A stretch of DNA of 64,000 nucleotides from Pararhodobacter marinus (GCF_003122215.1 NZ_QEYD01000003.1:310001-374000); one strand, 5' to 3'. Shown: positions 8,813 to 17,634, counted from the first letter of the stretch. Notes: a model not told the origin generated them from the sequence alone. Numbers and translations: made by a program.

Positions 8813-9235
8813 TTGCCTGCGAGTTTCCGGATCTTGCCCGCGCGTGGACTGGTCTATGTCCGCTATTGGGGTTTCGTCACCATCGACGACAGCGTCCGGC
8901 TGATCCGCGAATACCTGCCCCATCCCGACCGTTCGCCGGGACAGAAACAACTGATCGACCTGTCGGATGTCAGCGGGTTCGAATCCGATATCGTCCGGCT
9001 GATGGAAATACAGGCTCAGAAAGCCGATATCTTCCGCCCCACCGACGGGACGCAGACCCTGCTGGTCTATTACGCGCCGCATGACGAAGGCTTCGAGATG
9101 GCCAAGCTCATCATGCGCTCGTGGCAGGGCGTGGCCTCGGTGATCTCGACCATCCAGCGGCGCGAAACCGATGCGCTCGACATTCTGGGCCTGCCGGAAC
9201 GGGACGTCGAAGCTTTGGTGTCAGACGATCAGTAA
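8813..9235 (+). CDS. conserved hypothetical protein, TTG start
   Basis: A 140-residue soluble protein with no signal peptide or membrane segment. It begins at a TTG preceded by GAGGG; I see no earlier start with better support. The opening ARGLVYVRYWGFVTIDD and the central KQLIDLSDVSGF, followed by an amphipathic C-terminal half, suggest an alpha/beta fold in the STAS/SpoIIAA-like class. That is a weak structural guess. I do not recognise a named family. Its gene is unidirectional with the valine genes but separated by 117 bp from the next one. Confidence 0.7.
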   Translation: MPASFRILPARGLVYVRYWGFVTIDDSVRLIREYLPHPDRSPGQKQLIDLSDVSGFESDIVRLMEIQAQKADIFRPTDGTQTLLVYYAPHDEGFEMAKLIMRSWQGVASVISTIQRRETDALDILGLPERDVEALVSDDQ

Positions 9236-9352
9236 TCCGCCCTCGGCGTGAACGCTCGCGCCGCAGCGTCGCACTTGCACGCGGTTGCAAAACTCCTGAA
9301 ACAATCGGAATTTAACGAGTGTTCAATTCCATGAGCCAAGGGAGGGACGCGC
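9236..9352 (+). promoter_or_regulatory. upstream region of the isobutyryl-CoA dehydrogenase operon, with TetR-like operator
   Basis: The gap holds TTAACGAGTGTTCA at 9312-9325. Its reverse complement, TGAACACTCGTTAA, matches 10 of 12 defined positions of the perfect palindrome TGAACG-N2-CGTTCA found at the TetR gene near 37.4 kb. A GGGAGGG ribosome-binding site lies just before the ATG at 9353. Confidence 0.45.
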
Positions 9353-10498
9353 ATGGATTTCGCGCTGAGCGACGAGCAGATCGCCATTTTCGACATGGCC
9401 CATGCCTTCGGGCAGGAGCATATCGCGCCCCATGCGCGGGAATGGGAAGCCAAGGGCACGATCCCGCGCGATCTGTGGCCGAAGCTGGCCGAGCTGGGCC
9501 TTGGCGGGCTGTATGTCAGCGAAGAGAACGGCGGCACCGGGCTGTCGCGGCTGGACGCGGTGCTGGTCTTCGAAGCGCTCAGCATGGCTTGCCCCTCGGT
9601 CGCGTCCTTCCTGTCCATCCACAACATGTGCGCGGCGATGCTGGACAAATTCGGCTCGGACGACGTGAAGGCCCGCATCCTTGCCCCCGCCGTGACGATG
9701 GAGAAAGTCCTGTCCTACTGCCTGACCGAACCCGGCGCGGGCTCGGACGCGGCGGCGCTGAAGACGCGCGCGGCGAAGGGCAATGACGGCTACCGGCTGA
9801 ACGGGACCAAGGCCTTCATCTCGGGCGGCGGCTATTCGGACGCCTATGTCGTCATGTGCCGCACGGGCGATGACGGGCCCAAGGGCATTTCCACCGTGGT
9901 GGTCGAGCACGGGACAGAGGGCCTGTCCTATGGCGGGCTCGAGGACAAGATGGGCTGGCGGTCGCAACCCACGCGGCAGGTGCAGTTCGACGATTGCCGC
10001 GTGCCGCTGGAGAACCTTGTGGGGACCGAAGGCGACGGGTTCAAATACGCGATGATCGGGCTCGATGGCGGGCGGCTCAATATCTCGGCCTGTTCGCTGG
10101 GCGGTGCGCAGGCCGCGCTGACCCAGACGCTGGCCTATATGGGCGAGCGCAAGGCTTTCGGCAAAAGCATCGACCAGTTCCAGGCGCTGCAGTTCCGGCT
10201 GGCCGATATGGAGATCGAGCTGCAGGCGGCCCGCATATTCCTGCGGCAGGCCGCGTGGAAGCTCGACCAGAAGGCGCCCGACGCGACCAAGTTCTGCGCC
10301 ATGGCCAAGAAATTCGTCACCGAAGCCGGTTCGCGCATCGCCGACCAGTGCCTTCAGCTTCACGGAGGCTATGGTTATCTTGCCGATTACGGGATCGAGA
10401 AGATCGTGCGCGACCTGCGCGTGCATCAGATCCTTGAGGGCACGAACGAAATCATGCGTCTGATCACCGTTCGGGCGCTGCTGGCTGAGAGAGGCTGA
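9353..10498 (+). CDS. acyl-CoA dehydrogenase, probable isobutyryl-CoA dehydrogenase
   Basis: An FAD enzyme of 381 residues that would oxidise isobutyryl-CoA to methacrylyl-CoA in valine catabolism. It has the family motifs YCLTEPGAGSDAAALKT (FAD/substrate binding) and QCLQLHGGYGYLADY, and the catalytic base is probably E362 in ILEGTNEIMR. The isobutyryl-CoA specificity is inferred from context, because it overlaps a 3-hydroxyisobutyryl-CoA hydrolase gene and precedes mmsB. The ACAD fold itself is certain; a different short branched acyl-CoA substrate is possible. Confidence 0.92.
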   Translation: MDFALSDEQIAIFDMAHAFGQEHIAPHAREWEAKGTIPRDLWPKLAELGLGGLYVSEENGGTGLSRLDAVLVFEALSMACPSVASFLSIHNMCAAMLDKFGSDDVKARILAPAVTMEKVLSYCLTEPGAGSDAAALKTRAAKGNDGYRLNGTKAFISGGGYSDAYVVMCRTGDDGPKGISTVVVEHGTEGLSYGGLEDKMGWRSQPTRQVQFDDCRVPLENLVGTEGDGFKYAMIGLDGGRLNISACSLGGAQAALTQTLAYMGERKAFGKSIDQFQALQFRLADMEIELQAARIFLRQAAWKLDQKAPDATKFCAMAKKFVTEAGSRIADQCLQLHGGYGYLADYGIEKIVRDLRVHQILEGTNEIMRLITVRALLAERG

Positions 10499-11523
10499 TG
10501 GAACCCGAAATCCTCATCCGCAAGGAGGGCCGCGCCGGCCGCCTGACCCTGAACCGCCCCAAGGCGCTGAACGCGCTGACGCATGACATCTGCCTGAAAA
10601 CGACCGAGGCGCTGGAAGCGTGGCGCAACGATCCCGACGTGGCGCTGGTGATCCTGGACGGCGCGGGCGACCGCGCCTTCTGCGCGGGTGGCGACGTGGC
10701 GCAGGTCACGGCGGCGGGCAAGGCAGGCGATTACGCGATGGGCCGGGATTTCTGGCGCGACGAGTACCGCATGAACCTGCTGCTGTCGCATTATCCCAAG
10801 CCGGTCGTCAGCTTCATGCAGGGCTTCGTCATGGGCGGCGGCGTGGGTTACGGCTGCCATATTCCCTTCCGTGTGGTGGGCGAATCGACACAGATGGCGA
10901 TGCCCGAATGCGGCATCGGCATGATCCCGGATGTGGGCGGCACATGGCTTCTGGGCCGCGCCCCGGGGCAGCTGGGCCTGTATCTGGCGCTGACGGCGGC
11001 ACGGATGGGGCCGGGCGACGCGATCCATGCGCGCTTTGCCAACCGTTTCATCCCCGAGGCCGAGTGGGACGCGGTGAAGGCGCGGCTGTGCGAGACGGGT
11101 GACGTGATCGAATTGCCCGCCCATGGCACGCCCGAAAGCGCAATGGCCGCCCAGCAGCACCATATCGACGCGCTTTTCGCGGGCGAGACGATGGCCGATT
11201 TCGTCGCCGCGCTCGAAGCCGACAGCTCGGATCTGGCCGCGCGCACGCTCAAGGCGATCCGCCATAACTCGCCCCTGTCGATGGCCTCCACGCTGGCGAT
11301 GCTGCGCCCTGCCCCGGCAAGCCTGGCCGAGGCGCTGAAGCAGGAATACCGCTGGACGTGGCGCTCGATGGAGCGGTCGGATTTCATCGAGGGCGTGCGC
11401 GCGCTCCTGATCGACAAGGACCGCAATCCCCGCTGGCGCCACGACGCCCCCGACGCCGTGCCCGAGGCCGATGTCGCGGCGATGCTGGAAAGCCTTGGCG
11501 AGAACGAGCTGACATTTCCCTGA
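10498..11523 (+). CDS. 3-hydroxyisobutyryl-CoA hydrolase (crotonase superfamily)
   Basis: It releases free 3-hydroxyisobutyrate from its CoA ester, the step between the hydratase and MmsB in valine breakdown. The 341-residue protein has the crotonase oxyanion-hole segments (FCAGGDV and GFVMGGGVGYG) and the MPECGIGMIPDVGGTW block, in which E137 and D145 fit the HIBCH active site. The length exceeds a plain enoyl-CoA hydratase and matches HIBCH. Its ATG overlaps the upstream stop (TGATG), indicating coupling. Confidence 0.9.
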   Translation: MEPEILIRKEGRAGRLTLNRPKALNALTHDICLKTTEALEAWRNDPDVALVILDGAGDRAFCAGGDVAQVTAAGKAGDYAMGRDFWRDEYRMNLLLSHYPKPVVSFMQGFVMGGGVGYGCHIPFRVVGESTQMAMPECGIGMIPDVGGTWLLGRAPGQLGLYLALTAARMGPGDAIHARFANRFIPEAEWDAVKARLCETGDVIELPAHGTPESAMAAQQHHIDALFAGETMADFVAALEADSSDLAARTLKAIRHNSPLSMASTLAMLRPAPASLAEALKQEYRWTWRSMERSDFIEGVRALLIDKDRNPRWRHDAPDAVPEADVAAMLESLGENELTFP

Positions 11524-11560
11524 CGCAGCCAGCGTCCGCGGATCAAGAGGAGGACCCGCA

Positions 11561-12430
11561 ATGAACATCGCCTTTATCGGCCTTGGCAATATGGGCGCGC
11601 CGATGGCGCAGAACCTGATCAAGGCCGGCCATAGCGTGACCGGCTTCGACACCGCCGCCGCGCCCGAGGGCATCCCCATGGCCGCCTCGGCGCCCGAGGC
11701 CGTCCAGGAGGCCGATGTGGTCATCACCATGCTGCCCAACGGCGCGATCCTGCGCTCGGTCGCCAACCTGGTGATCCCGGCCATGAAACCGGGCGCCGTG
11801 CTGTGCGATTGCTCGACCGTCGACGTGGACAGCGCGAAAGCGGTGGCCGAACAGGCGGAAGCGGCGGGGCTGGGGGCGCTCGACGCACCGGTCTCGGGCG
11901 GGGTCGGCGGGGCCTCGGCGGGCACGCTGACCTTCATGGTGGGCGGTGGCGACGCGGCTTTTGCCACCGTGCAGCCGCTGTTCGAGATCATGGGCCAGAA
12001 AGCCGTCCATTGCGGCGCGGCCGGGGCGGGCCAGTCGGCCAAGATCTGCAACAACATGATCCTCGGCGTGACGATGATCGCCACCTGCGAGGCTTTCGCA
12101 CTGGCCGACAAGCTGGGGCTCGACCGGCAGAAGATGTACGATGTCGTCAGCACCTCGTCTGGCTACAGCTGGACGATGAACGCCTATACGCCCGCGCCGG
12201 GCGTCGGCGCGACCAGCCCCGCCGATAACGGCTACAAGCCCGGTTTCGCCGCCGAGCTGATGCTCAAGGACCTGCGCCTGTCGCAACAGGCAGCCGAAAG
12301 CGCCGATGCCGACACGCCGATGGGCCAGCTTGCCGCCGCGCTCTACGAGCATTTCGTCGAGCAGGAGAACGGCAAGGGCATGGATTTCTCGGCCATGCTG
12401 CCGCGCTTCGAGAAACGCGGGCGCGGCTGA
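11561..12430 (+). CDS. mmsB: 3-hydroxyisobutyrate dehydrogenase
   Basis: It oxidises 3-hydroxyisobutyrate to methylmalonate semialdehyde, the substrate of MmsA. The 289-residue protein starts with the NAD-binding FIGLGNMGAPM motif, carries the DAPVSGGVGGASAGTLTFMVGG family signature, and has the catalytic lysine K161 in GAGQSAKICNNM. An AGGAGG-type site (agaggaggacccgca) precedes the ATG. Its stop overlaps the ATG of a Crp/Fnr-type gene. Confidence 0.96.
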   Translation: MNIAFIGLGNMGAPMAQNLIKAGHSVTGFDTAAAPEGIPMAASAPEAVQEADVVITMLPNGAILRSVANLVIPAMKPGAVLCDCSTVDVDSAKAVAEQAEAAGLGALDAPVSGGVGGASAGTLTFMVGGGDAAFATVQPLFEIMGQKAVHCGAAGAGQSAKICNNMILGVTMIATCEAFALADKLGLDRQKMYDVVSTSSGYSWTMNAYTPAPGVGATSPADNGYKPGFAAELMLKDLRLSQQAAESADADTPMGQLAAALYEHFVEQENGKGMDFSAMLPRFEKRGRG

Positions 12431-13080
12431 TGGGCGCGGGCTGGGCGGCGGCGGCCTTTGCGGGGCTCGATGCCCCCGATATCGCCCGTCTCGACGCCCT
12501 GCCCGTTCACGCGCTACCGGCGGGAACAAGGCTCTTTGGTCCCGGCGAGCAGGCGCAGGGTTTCGCCGTGATCCTGTCGGGCCGGGTCGAGGTCTCGCTC
12601 ACCGGGGCCTCGGGGCGCGAGATCCTGCTCTACGCCATCGAACCCGGCCAGAGCTGCATCCAGTCCACGCTGGGCCTGATGGGCGACGAGCCCTATACCG
12701 GCGAGGCGATCACCGTCCGCGACACCCGCCTCGCGCTGATCCCCGCGCCGCTCTTCCGCGCGCTGATGGATCGCTCGGGACCGTTCCGCGCGCAGGTCTT
12801 CCACGCCTTCGCCACCCGAATGAGCGAGATGACCCAACTCCTCGAACGCGTGGCCTTCACCCGGGTCGAGGCCCGGCTGGCGCAGGCGCTGCTGGATCTG
12901 GGGCCCGAGGGCCTGGTCACGGCCACCCATGCGGAGCTCGCCGCGCGGATCGGATCCGCGCGCGAGGTGGTGTCGCGCCGGCTCGAAGCGCTGGCAAGGC
13001 GCGGACTGGTCGGCACCGAACGCGGACGCATCCTGTTGCGCGACCTGCCGGGGCTGCGACAGCTTGCCTCGGTCGGGTGA
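12430..13080 (+). CDS. Crp/Fnr-family transcriptional regulator with single cysteine
   Basis: A 216-residue regulator with an N-terminal cyclic-nucleotide-binding-like beta-roll (about 15-125) and a C-terminal helix-turn-helix (about 165-205) with REVVSRRLEAL, containing the E-x-x-S-R DNA-reading motif. There is no Fnr-type N-terminal cysteine cluster; the only cysteine is C76 in GQSC. The start overlaps the mmsB stop (TGATG). Just after the gene lies a 15-bp palindrome and a small YgaP-like gene, a probable target. Redox or sulfur sensing through C76 is only an inference. Confidence 0.88.
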   Translation: MGAGWAAAAFAGLDAPDIARLDALPVHALPAGTRLFGPGEQAQGFAVILSGRVEVSLTGASGREILLYAIEPGQSCIQSTLGLMGDEPYTGEAITVRDTRLALIPAPLFRALMDRSGPFRAQVFHAFATRMSEMTQLLERVAFTRVEARLAQALLDLGPEGLVTATHAELAARIGSAREVVSRRLEALARRGLVGTERGRILLRDLPGLRQLASVG

Positions 13081-13088
13081 CGATCCGA

Positions 13089-13103
13089 TGTGACCATGTC
13101 ACA
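13089..13103. promoter_or_regulatory. 15-bp Crp/Fnr-type palindrome upstream of the YgaP-like gene
   Basis: TGTGACCATGTCACA is a perfect inverted repeat of TGTGAC around a 3-bp centre. It is one base shorter than a canonical CRP site (TGTGA-N6-TCACA). A weak -10-like ATGTAG at 13123-13128 would put the site near -40, suitable for activation. Confidence 0.65.
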
Positions 13104-13169
13104 GACGGCAAGGACAAAGGGGATGTAGCGTCAGAGCAGATTATCCCGCTGGCCCCAAAGGAGCACCCC

Positions 13170-13376
13170 ATGTTCGCGCGCAATGAAGGCGGTCTCGACC
13201 GCGCCCTCCGGATCGTTGCAGGTCTCGCCCTGATCGCCTGCTTCTTCCTCTTTCCTGACGCGGCCTATCGCTGGGCCTTCCTTCTGGGCATCGTGCCGCT
13301 GGTGACAGGGCTCGCCGGCACCTGCCCGCTCTACTCGATCCTCGGCATCAGCACCTGCCCGGTCAAGCGCTCGTAA
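13170..13376 (+). CDS. small YgaP-type (DUF2892) inner-membrane protein
   Basis: A 68-residue protein with an N-terminal amphipathic stretch (NEGGLDRALRI) and two membrane helices at about 13-29 and 33-49. It ends GTCPLYSILGISTCPVKRS, the DUF2892 pattern in which two conserved cysteines (C52, C63) follow the second helix. The family is the membrane part of the rhodanese YgaP in E. coli and is often near sulfur genes. The ATG has AAAGGAG upstream. It sits directly behind the Crp-type gene and its palindrome. Confidence 0.85.
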   Translation: MFARNEGGLDRALRIVAGLALIACFFLFPDAAYRWAFLLGIVPLVTGLAGTCPLYSILGISTCPVKRS

Positions 13377-13411
13377 CGGGCCGGGACCGGAGGGGCCCGA
13401 AGGGCCCCGAC

Positions 13412-13460
13412 ACGCCGCGCGAAGGCTCCCCTTGCGGGGGCCTGAGCGCGGCGTTTGCCT
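13412..13460. terminator. hairpin between the DUF2892 and Atm1 genes
   Basis: ACGCCGCGC (13412-13420) pairs perfectly with GCGCGGCGT (13446-13454), enclosing a second small GC hairpin, and TTTGCCTT follows. It lies between two convergent genes, just past the YgaP-like gene. Confidence 0.65.
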
Positions 13461-13496
13461 TGCCCTTGCTCTCGCTCCGCCGGGCCACGACGGGGC

Positions 13497-15338
13497 TTAT
13501 TGCGCCGCGTCGACCAGCCGCTCGGCCGCCTGATGCGCCCACATCTGCGCATAGCGCTGGCCCTGTACCAGAAGCTCGGCATGGCTGCCCGCCTCGACCA
13601 CCTTGCCCGCTTCCAGCACCACGATCCGGTCGGCATCGACCACGGTCGACAGCCGGTGCGCGATGGTGATGACCGTGCGGCCCTGCCCGGCCGCCGCCAG
13701 CGCCTCGTGGATCGAGCGTTCCGTCTGCGTATCCAGCGCCGAGGTCGCCTCGTCCAGAAGCAGGATCGCGGGATCCTTCAGAAGCGTGCGCGCGATGCCC
13801 ACGCGCTGCTTCTCGCCACCCGACAGTTTCAGCCCCCGCTCGCCCACCTGCGTGTCATAGCCCTCGGGCAGCCCGATGATGAAATCGTGGATCCGCGCCG
13901 CCTTCGCCGCGGCCTCGACCTCGGCGCGGGTGGCGTCGTCCTTGCCGTACGCGATGTTGTAATAGATCGTGTCGTTGAACAGCACCGTGTCCTGCGGCAC
14001 GACGCCGATGGCCCGGTGCAGGCTGTCCAGCGTCACGTCGCGGATGTCCTGCCCGTCGATCTCGATCGCGCCGCCGGTCACGTCGTAGAACCGGAACAGC
14101 AGCCGCCCGATCGTGGATTTCCCGCTGCCCGAATGCCCGACCAGCGCCAGTGTCTGACCGGCGGGCACGTCCAGCGTGATCCCTTTGAGGATGGGCCGCG
14201 CCGGATCATAGGCGAAACGCACATCCTTCAGCGCGACGCGACCGCCCCGCAGGGCCAGCGCGTGGGCGCCCGGCTTCTCGTGCACATCGGGCGGCTGTTC
14301 GAGCAGGCCGAACATCTCGCCCATATCGACCAGCGCCTGCCGGATCTCGCGATAGACCGTGCCCAGGAAACCCAGGGGCATCGTGATCTGGATCATGTAG
14401 GCATTGACCATGACGAAATCTCCGACCGTCAGCGTCCCCGCCTGCACGCCGCGCGCCGCCATCACCATCACCGCGACCAGCCCCGAGGTGATCAGCGCGG
14501 TCTGGCCGAAATTCAGGATCGCCAGCGAATACGACGTCTTCAGCGCCGCCTGTTCATAGCCCGCCATGGCGGTGTCATAGCGCCGGCTCTCGCGCGCTTC
14601 GGCGTTGAAATACTTGACGGTTTCGAAATTCAGCAGGCTGTCGATCGCCTTCTGGTTGGCGTCGGTATCCTGCTTGTTCATCTCGCGCCGGATCTTCACC
14701 CGCCATTCGGTGACGATGAAGGTGAAGGCCACGTAAAGCGTGATCACCCCCAGGATCACCACCATGTACCAGATGTCGAACAGGATCGTCATGACCACGC
14801 CGATCATCAACAATTCCAGCACCAGCGGCCCGATGGAAAACAACAGGAAGCGCAGCAGGAACTCGACGCCCTTCACGCCGCGCTCGATGATCCGGCTCAG
14901 CCCGCCCGTCTTGCGCGTCAGGTGATAGCGCAGGCTCAGCTGGTGGACATGCGTGAAGGTCTCCAGCGCCAGCCGGCGCAGCGCGCGTTGCGCCACCGCC
15001 GCGAACAGCGCGTCGCGCAATTGCTGGAAGCCGTTGTTCATCAGCCGGGCAAGGCCATAGGCCACCGTCAGCCCGACCGCCCCGATCCCCACCAGCCAGC
15101 CCGCATCCAGCTCGCTCGGCGCCAGCGCATCGACCGCGCTCTTGTACAGGATGGGCGTGCCCACCGCGATCAGCTTCGAGGCCAGAAGCGCCAGCATCGC
15201 CAGCACCACGCGCGCGCGCAACGTAGTCTGTCCCTCGGGCCACAGATAGGGCGCGACCTTGGCGATCGTCGCCCAGCCCGAGGCGCGGGGTTCGCTGGGA
15301 TCGGAGGGCAGCGCGTTCGAACTGGGGCGGTATCTCAT
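13497..15338 (-). CDS. Atm1/ABCB7-type ABC exporter (fused permease-ATPase)
   Basis: A 613-residue half-transporter: six membrane helices in the first ~330 residues, then one ATPase domain. The ATPase has Walker A GHSGSGKS (401-408), signature LSGGEKQRV starting at 505, Walker B ILLLDEA (525-531) and the switch histidine H561. The cytoplasmic-loop motif NFETVKYFNAEARE is characteristic of Atm1/HMT1 proteins, which export glutathione persulfide-type or heavy-metal-glutathione compounds and support cytosolic Fe-S chemistry. It works as a homodimer. It is a single leftward gene. Confidence 0.92.
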   Translation of the reverse strand: MRYRPSSNALPSDPSEPRASGWATIAKVAPYLWPEGQTTLRARVVLAMLALLASKLIAVGTPILYKSAVDALAPSELDAGWLVGIGAVGLTVAYGLARLMNNGFQQLRDALFAAVAQRALRRLALETFTHVHQLSLRYHLTRKTGGLSRIIERGVKGVEFLLRFLLFSIGPLVLELLMIGVVMTILFDIWYMVVILGVITLYVAFTFIVTEWRVKIRREMNKQDTDANQKAIDSLLNFETVKYFNAEARESRRYDTAMAGYEQAALKTSYSLAILNFGQTALITSGLVAVMVMAARGVQAGTLTVGDFVMVNAYMIQITMPLGFLGTVYREIRQALVDMGEMFGLLEQPPDVHEKPGAHALALRGGRVALKDVRFAYDPARPILKGITLDVPAGQTLALVGHSGSGKSTIGRLLFRFYDVTGGAIEIDGQDIRDVTLDSLHRAIGVVPQDTVLFNDTIYYNIAYGKDDATRAEVEAAAKAARIHDFIIGLPEGYDTQVGERGLKLSGGEKQRVGIARTLLKDPAILLLDEATSALDTQTERSIHEALAAAGQGRTVITIAHRLSTVVDADRIVVLEAGKVVEAGSHAELLVQGQRYAQMWAHQAAERLVDAAQ

Positions 15339-15486
15339 TCAGGCTCCGGGCTGGCGGCAGCGGCGGAAGGGCGCGAAAACGCATCCGTCGACAGGGCTCG
15401 CGGAGGACACAGATAGCCATCCCGCGCCGCCGGGGCCAGTCCGAAGGCCGCATGGGCTGCGAAATGACGCGGTGCGGCGAACCGGA

Positions 15487-17634
15487 TCAGCGGTCCGGCA
15501 GCGTGAAGATCTGCCCCGGATAGATCAGGTCGGGATCGCGGATCTGGCTGCGATTGGCGCGGTAGATGATCACGTATTGCTCGCCCTGCCCGTAGCGCTC
15601 GCGCGAGATATGCCAAAGCGTGTGTCCGGGCTGGACGGTGATCAGCGACACGCTGGGTGTCGGGGGCGCCGGCATTGGTGACGGCACGGGCGAGCTTGCA
15701 GTGTCGGAAGCGTCGCCCTCGACGGACGCCGGGCGCGTGCCGTTTGCGGGCGCTTCCCCGTCGGCCGCGCGGCCAGCATCGGCGGACGAAACCGCGCGTG
15801 CCTCGGCGGTTTCGGTCCGGGTTTGCGTCGGGTCCGCGGATGGCGGCGGGACGGCGGAGGCACTGGCTTGCGCATCCGTCGCAACCGGCGCCGAGACCCG
15901 GCTGTCGCCTTGCGACGCCGGGCGGCTCTCGCCGTCGGCTTGGCCATTGCCCTGCGTCCCGGTTCCGGCCGCGTCAACCGAAGCGATCTGCGCCGGCTCT
16001 TCCGCATCGGGGGCCGGACGCTCGCCGGACGTCGTTGCAGGCTCGGTCGTGCTGGCGGGCGCGTCGCCCCCCTCGGCCTGCGCGATGTCCGGGACCGGCG
16101 ATGCGCTTGGGACGTCGCCGCCCGGCGCCTGCGCCTCGGCCTGTGCCAGCGCCGCGTTCTGCGCGTCGATCTGAGCCTGTGCTTCGGCCACGCGGGCCGG
16201 ATCCTCGCGCTGGAACGGGGTCTCGAAGCGCGAGGTCACGCCGCCCCCGTCGCTCAGTTGATCGACGCGCAGCGTGTAGACGCCCGGCGCGATGGCGGGC
16301 AGATCAAGCCGCCAGTCCCCGGCCTCGGCGGTCGCCGTCGCGATGGCGCGGTTATCCAGGTAGATCCGCAGATCCGCCCGCGGATCGACGCCCGCCGCGC
16401 GACCCGAGATCTGCACGTCCCCGCTGTCGGAATAGCTGATCGTGTCGATGACGACGTTATCCATGACATTCGGACCGGGATCGAGCACCTCGACCTGCCC
16501 GTCGCCCCGCAGAAGGAACGCGGTCGGCAGTTCGGCCGTGTCACCCGGCGCAGCGGCCTGAGCCTGCGCCAGGGCAGTTTCGGCCTGCTCCACGACTGAG
16601 GTATCGGGCGCGCTACCGGCGGGCGACGTATCGGGCGTCTCGGTCTGCGCGTCGGACGACGGGGCTTCAGCGACAATCTCGGCGTCACGCGGCGCTTCCG
16701 GTGCCGAATCCTCGCGCGGGGACGCGATTTCGGGCGTCTCGGCGGCACCCGCTTGCTCGGGTGCCGCGCCATCCGGGGCCGTTTCGGGGGTCTCGGCAGG
16801 ACGTGGGGCCGTTTCTTCGGATGAAGGCTCCTCGGCGCCGAGATCCAAGGCCAGCGCCTCGTCGCCTGCAGCGTCTTCCGTTGTCGCCGCCTCGCGGCCA
16901 GTGTCTGCCGCCGTATCGCCGGCAGGCGCCATCTCGGAGACAGGCGCGTCCGAGAGCCCCTCTACCGCCGCCTGCCCGGCCCCCTGATCGTCGGACTGAC
17001 CTGCGTCCCCGGGAGTGTCCCCCGTCTCGGCCACTGCCTGGCGCGCTGTCTCGGCACCGCTTGCGTCCCCCTCCGGCGCCAGCGCGGCCAGTTGCTCGGG
17101 TGCCTGAGGACGCGGGGTCAGGATGACGGTATCGACCGCCTGCGTGACGTTGCCCGCGCCGTCCTCCATTTCAAGCGTCATCATCTGCGCGGCATCGCTG
17201 CTGCCCAGCGAGAAGATCGCCACGAATTGCCCGGCGCTGTCGGCCATTGCCTGCGCGACCACCGCGCCATCGACGCGCAGGTTGATCGCGGCCCCCGGGC
17301 TGGCCGAGCCCGCCACCAGTGCCGCCCCGTCGCGCGCCACCCGGACGACGTCGAAGGCGGGCACGACCGGCGCCTCGGCCATCCCGGCGTCGGCGTCGGT
17401 CACCGGGGCATCTTGGTCAGCGCTTTCGGTCCCATCTTCGGCCACATCCGCGCGCGGCTCTGGCGCGGAGGCAGCCGTGTCGGCGGGCGGCGCGACCTCG
17501 CCTGTGGCCGCGATGTCATTGGCGGGGACCGGCGCGTCCAGCTCGGCCGGGCGGCCCGAGAGGATGACCCACGCCACGACCCCCGCCGCGACGATCGCAC
17601 CGCCCCCCAACCACCAAACGAGCCCCTTGATCAT
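15487..17634 (-). CDS. membrane-anchored LysM protein with Ig-like modules and acidic Ala/Pro/Glu-rich linkers
   Basis: A 715-residue protein with an N-terminal membrane anchor (about 3-27), so the rest is periplasmic. Long Ala/Pro/Glu/Asp/Thr-rich low-complexity stretches separate two short beta-rich modules (PAFDVVRVARDGAALVAGSA... and DTISYSDSGDVQISGRAAG...), which look like bacterial Ig-like repeats. The last ~55 residues form a LysM peptidoglycan-binding domain (ITVQPGHTLWHISRERYG ... IYPGQIFTLPDR). A role in spanning or organising the cell wall is inferred. It is common in roseobacters but has no named function that I know. Confidence 0.85.
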   Translation of the reverse strand: MIKGLVWWLGGGAIVAAGVVAWVILSGRPAELDAPVPANDIAATGEVAPPADTAASAPEPRADVAEDGTESADQDAPVTDADAGMAEAPVVPAFDVVRVARDGAALVAGSASPGAAINLRVDGAVVAQAMADSAGQFVAIFSLGSSDAAQMMTLEMEDGAGNVTQAVDTVILTPRPQAPEQLAALAPEGDASGAETARQAVAETGDTPGDAGQSDDQGAGQAAVEGLSDAPVSEMAPAGDTAADTGREAATTEDAAGDEALALDLGAEEPSSEETAPRPAETPETAPDGAAPEQAGAAETPEIASPREDSAPEAPRDAEIVAEAPSSDAQTETPDTSPAGSAPDTSVVEQAETALAQAQAAAPGDTAELPTAFLLRGDGQVEVLDPGPNVMDNVVIDTISYSDSGDVQISGRAAGVDPRADLRIYLDNRAIATATAEAGDWRLDLPAIAPGVYTLRVDQLSDGGGVTSRFETPFQREDPARVAEAQAQIDAQNAALAQAEAQAPGGDVPSASPVPDIAQAEGGDAPASTTEPATTSGERPAPDAEEPAQIASVDAAGTGTQGNGQADGESRPASQGDSRVSAPVATDAQASASAVPPPSADPTQTRTETAEARAVSSADAGRAADGEAPANGTRPASVEGDASDTASSPVPSPMPAPPTPSVSLITVQPGHTLWHISRERYGQGEQYVIIYRANRSQIRDPDLIYPGQIFTLPDR

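Noticed and set aside
6632-9082. An 816-codon minus-strand open frame over mmsA and the cupredoxin
   Set aside because: It crosses two certain genes and a terminator, and its translation shows no recognisable domain.
13455-15416. A 653-codon plus-strand open frame opposite the ABC exporter
   Set aside because: Pure antisense of an ABC transporter with intact Walker and signature motifs.
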